From: Clostridia bacterium
Lineage (GTDB): Bacteria; Bacillota; Sulfobacillia; RBS10-35; JAJYVM01
NCBI GenBank assembly: GCA_027314765.1
Contig: DAHVAF010000252.1
Span: 1-32,432 of the forward strand
Direction: 5' to 3'
Length of the DNA: 32,432 nucleotides
This document shows, in pieces, positions 25,865 to 32,432 of the stretch (its first letter is position 1; each line of letters begins with the position of its first letter). The notes beneath the pieces were generated by a model, which worked only from the letters and a program-made list of their open reading frames with translations, had not been told where the DNA came from and did not search any database. Position numbers and translations under genes: made by a program.

Positions 25865-25887
25865 GTGCCGCCGCGAGGCGGCGGCAC
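25865..25887 (-). promoter_or_regulatory. perfect 10-bp stem-loop before rpsL
   Basis: GTGCCGCCGC and GCGGCGGCAC pair perfectly around a three-base loop, in the gap between the L7Ae-like gene and rpsL. It ends 39 bases before the rpsL start. No U-tract follows. A role in processing or in setting the ratio between the two genes is possible. Confidence 0.5.
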
Positions 25888-25907
25888 CGCGGCTCCACTT
25901 CAGTCCC

Positions 25908-26150
25908 CTACTTGAGGATCGCTGCCGAGGCGGCCCCCACCTCGACGCCGCAGGCGCGGCCGAGGGCCCGCATCGACTCGACTTCGACAACCTGCACCCC
26001 GTGCTGGCGGCAGAGCGCCAGCAGGTGCCTCGTCACGTGGGCCTCGGCGTCACGGGCGACGTATACGGTCAGGGCGTTGCCCTTCTCGACGGCCCGCGTC
26101 ACCTGCTTGGTCCCCACCGCCCGCTGCCGGGCCGCCGTCAGCGATTCCAC
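25908..26150 (-). CDS. rplGB: L7Ae-like K-turn RNA-binding protein (YbxF/RplGB)
   Basis: An 80-residue L7Ae/L30e/S12e/Gadd45-family protein. TKQVTRAVEKGNALTVYVARD, HVTRHLLALCRQHGVQVVEV and GRACGVEVGAASAAIL match the Bacillus YbxF pattern, including the GIEVGAA-type end of the RNA-binding loop. Bacillus members bind kink-turn RNA; the physiological target is unclear. Position between rpoC and rpsL is characteristic of Bacillota. The start is GTG at 26150, with only a weak GGGG before it. It is the first gene after the promoter at 26180-26208. Confidence 0.9.
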   Translation of the reverse strand: MESLTAARQRAVGTKQVTRAVEKGNALTVYVARDAEAHVTRHLLALCRQHGVQVVEVESMRALGRACGVEVGAASAAILK

Positions 26151-26179
26151 AGACGGACCCCGGCGACAGACACCTGCGT

Positions 26180-26204
26180 ACTATAGCACCGGCCATGACC
26201 GGTG

Positions 26205-26208
<4 letters not shown>
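26180..26208 (-). promoter_or_regulatory. strong sigma-A promoter for the rplGB-rpsL cluster, with inverted repeat in the spacer
   Basis: TTGACA (26203-26208) and TATAGT (26180-26185) are separated by exactly 17 bases on the minus strand; this is the best promoter in the window. Its -35 overlaps the rpoC stop codon. The spacer consists largely of the inverted repeat CACCGG-TCATGG-CCGGTG (26187-26204), which may be an operator or an RNA hairpin at the end of rpoC. The expected start of transcription is about 20 bases before the rplGB GTG. Confidence 0.75.
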
Positions 26209-28901
<2,693 letters not shown>

Positions 28902-28907
28902 GGCCTC

Positions 28908-32432
<3,525 letters not shown>

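Noticed and set aside
26187-26204. The inverted repeat after rpoC as a Rho-independent terminator
   Set aside because: The stem is only six base pairs and no U-tract follows; the bases after it form the -10 of a promoter.

Overview
The window is a very GC-rich stretch of chromosome in which every convincing gene lies on the minus strand. Transcription runs from right (32432) to left (1). It is the str-S10-spc-alpha ribosomal supercluster joined to rplM-rpsI. The layout points to a high-GC, deep-branching member of the Bacillota (Firmicutes). An L7Ae-like gene sits between rpoC and rpsL, a KOW-domain gene sits between map and infA, and rplQ is followed by ecfA1-ecfA2-ecfT-truA-rplM-rpsI, as in Bacillus. 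S4, S14, L36 and L24 carry Cys zinc sites. GTG and TTG starts are common, as expected at high GC. I cannot name the genus.

Layout in transcription order: rpoB (5' end outside the window), rpoC (interrupted by an in-frame TAG), a promoter, L7Ae-like rplGB, rpsL, rpsG, fusA, tuf, rpsJ, rplC, rplD, rplW, rplB, rpsS, rplV, rpsC, rplP, rpmC, rpsQ, rplN, rplX, rplE, rpsN, rpsH, rplF, rplR, rpsE, rplO, secY, adk, map, a promoter, the KOW gene, infA, rpmJ, rpsM, rpsK, rpsD, rpoA, rplQ, ecfA1, ecfA2, ecfT, truA, a probable promoter, rplM, rpsI, a nitroreductase, and finally a VapBC-type toxin-antitoxin pair whose toxin runs off the left edge. rpmD (L30) is absent from its usual place between rpsE and rplO.

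The genes form one tightly packed expression unit for transcription (RpoA, RpoB, RpoC), translation (ribosomal proteins, IF1, EF-G, EF-Tu, methionine aminopeptidase, TruA) and membrane insertion or transport (SecY, ECF transporter core). Many stop and start codons overlap. No stretch over 300 bases lacks a gene. The larger gaps are 25215-25450, 6464-6662, 7741-7915, 9027-9189, 21023-21185 and 22389-22550.

Two things stand out. First, rpoC has a conserved Gln codon replaced by TAG just before the rudder and switch region, splitting an otherwise intact gene in two. Second, several intergenic gaps hold short structured RNA elements. The most striking is a family of small hairpins of the form GCC-ANGGAU-GGC, which resemble CsrA/RsmA sites. 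There are four in the rpsL-rpsG gap, one in the tuf-rpsJ gap, and one inside a three-way-junction fold in the rpoA-rplQ gap. Other gaps hold perfect GC hairpins (before rpsL, tuf, rpsJ and rplO), a mutually exclusive hairpin pair (before rpsD) and a 37-bp tandem repeat (before rplC). These may be a layer of cis regulation in this operon; that is inference, not shown by sequence alone.
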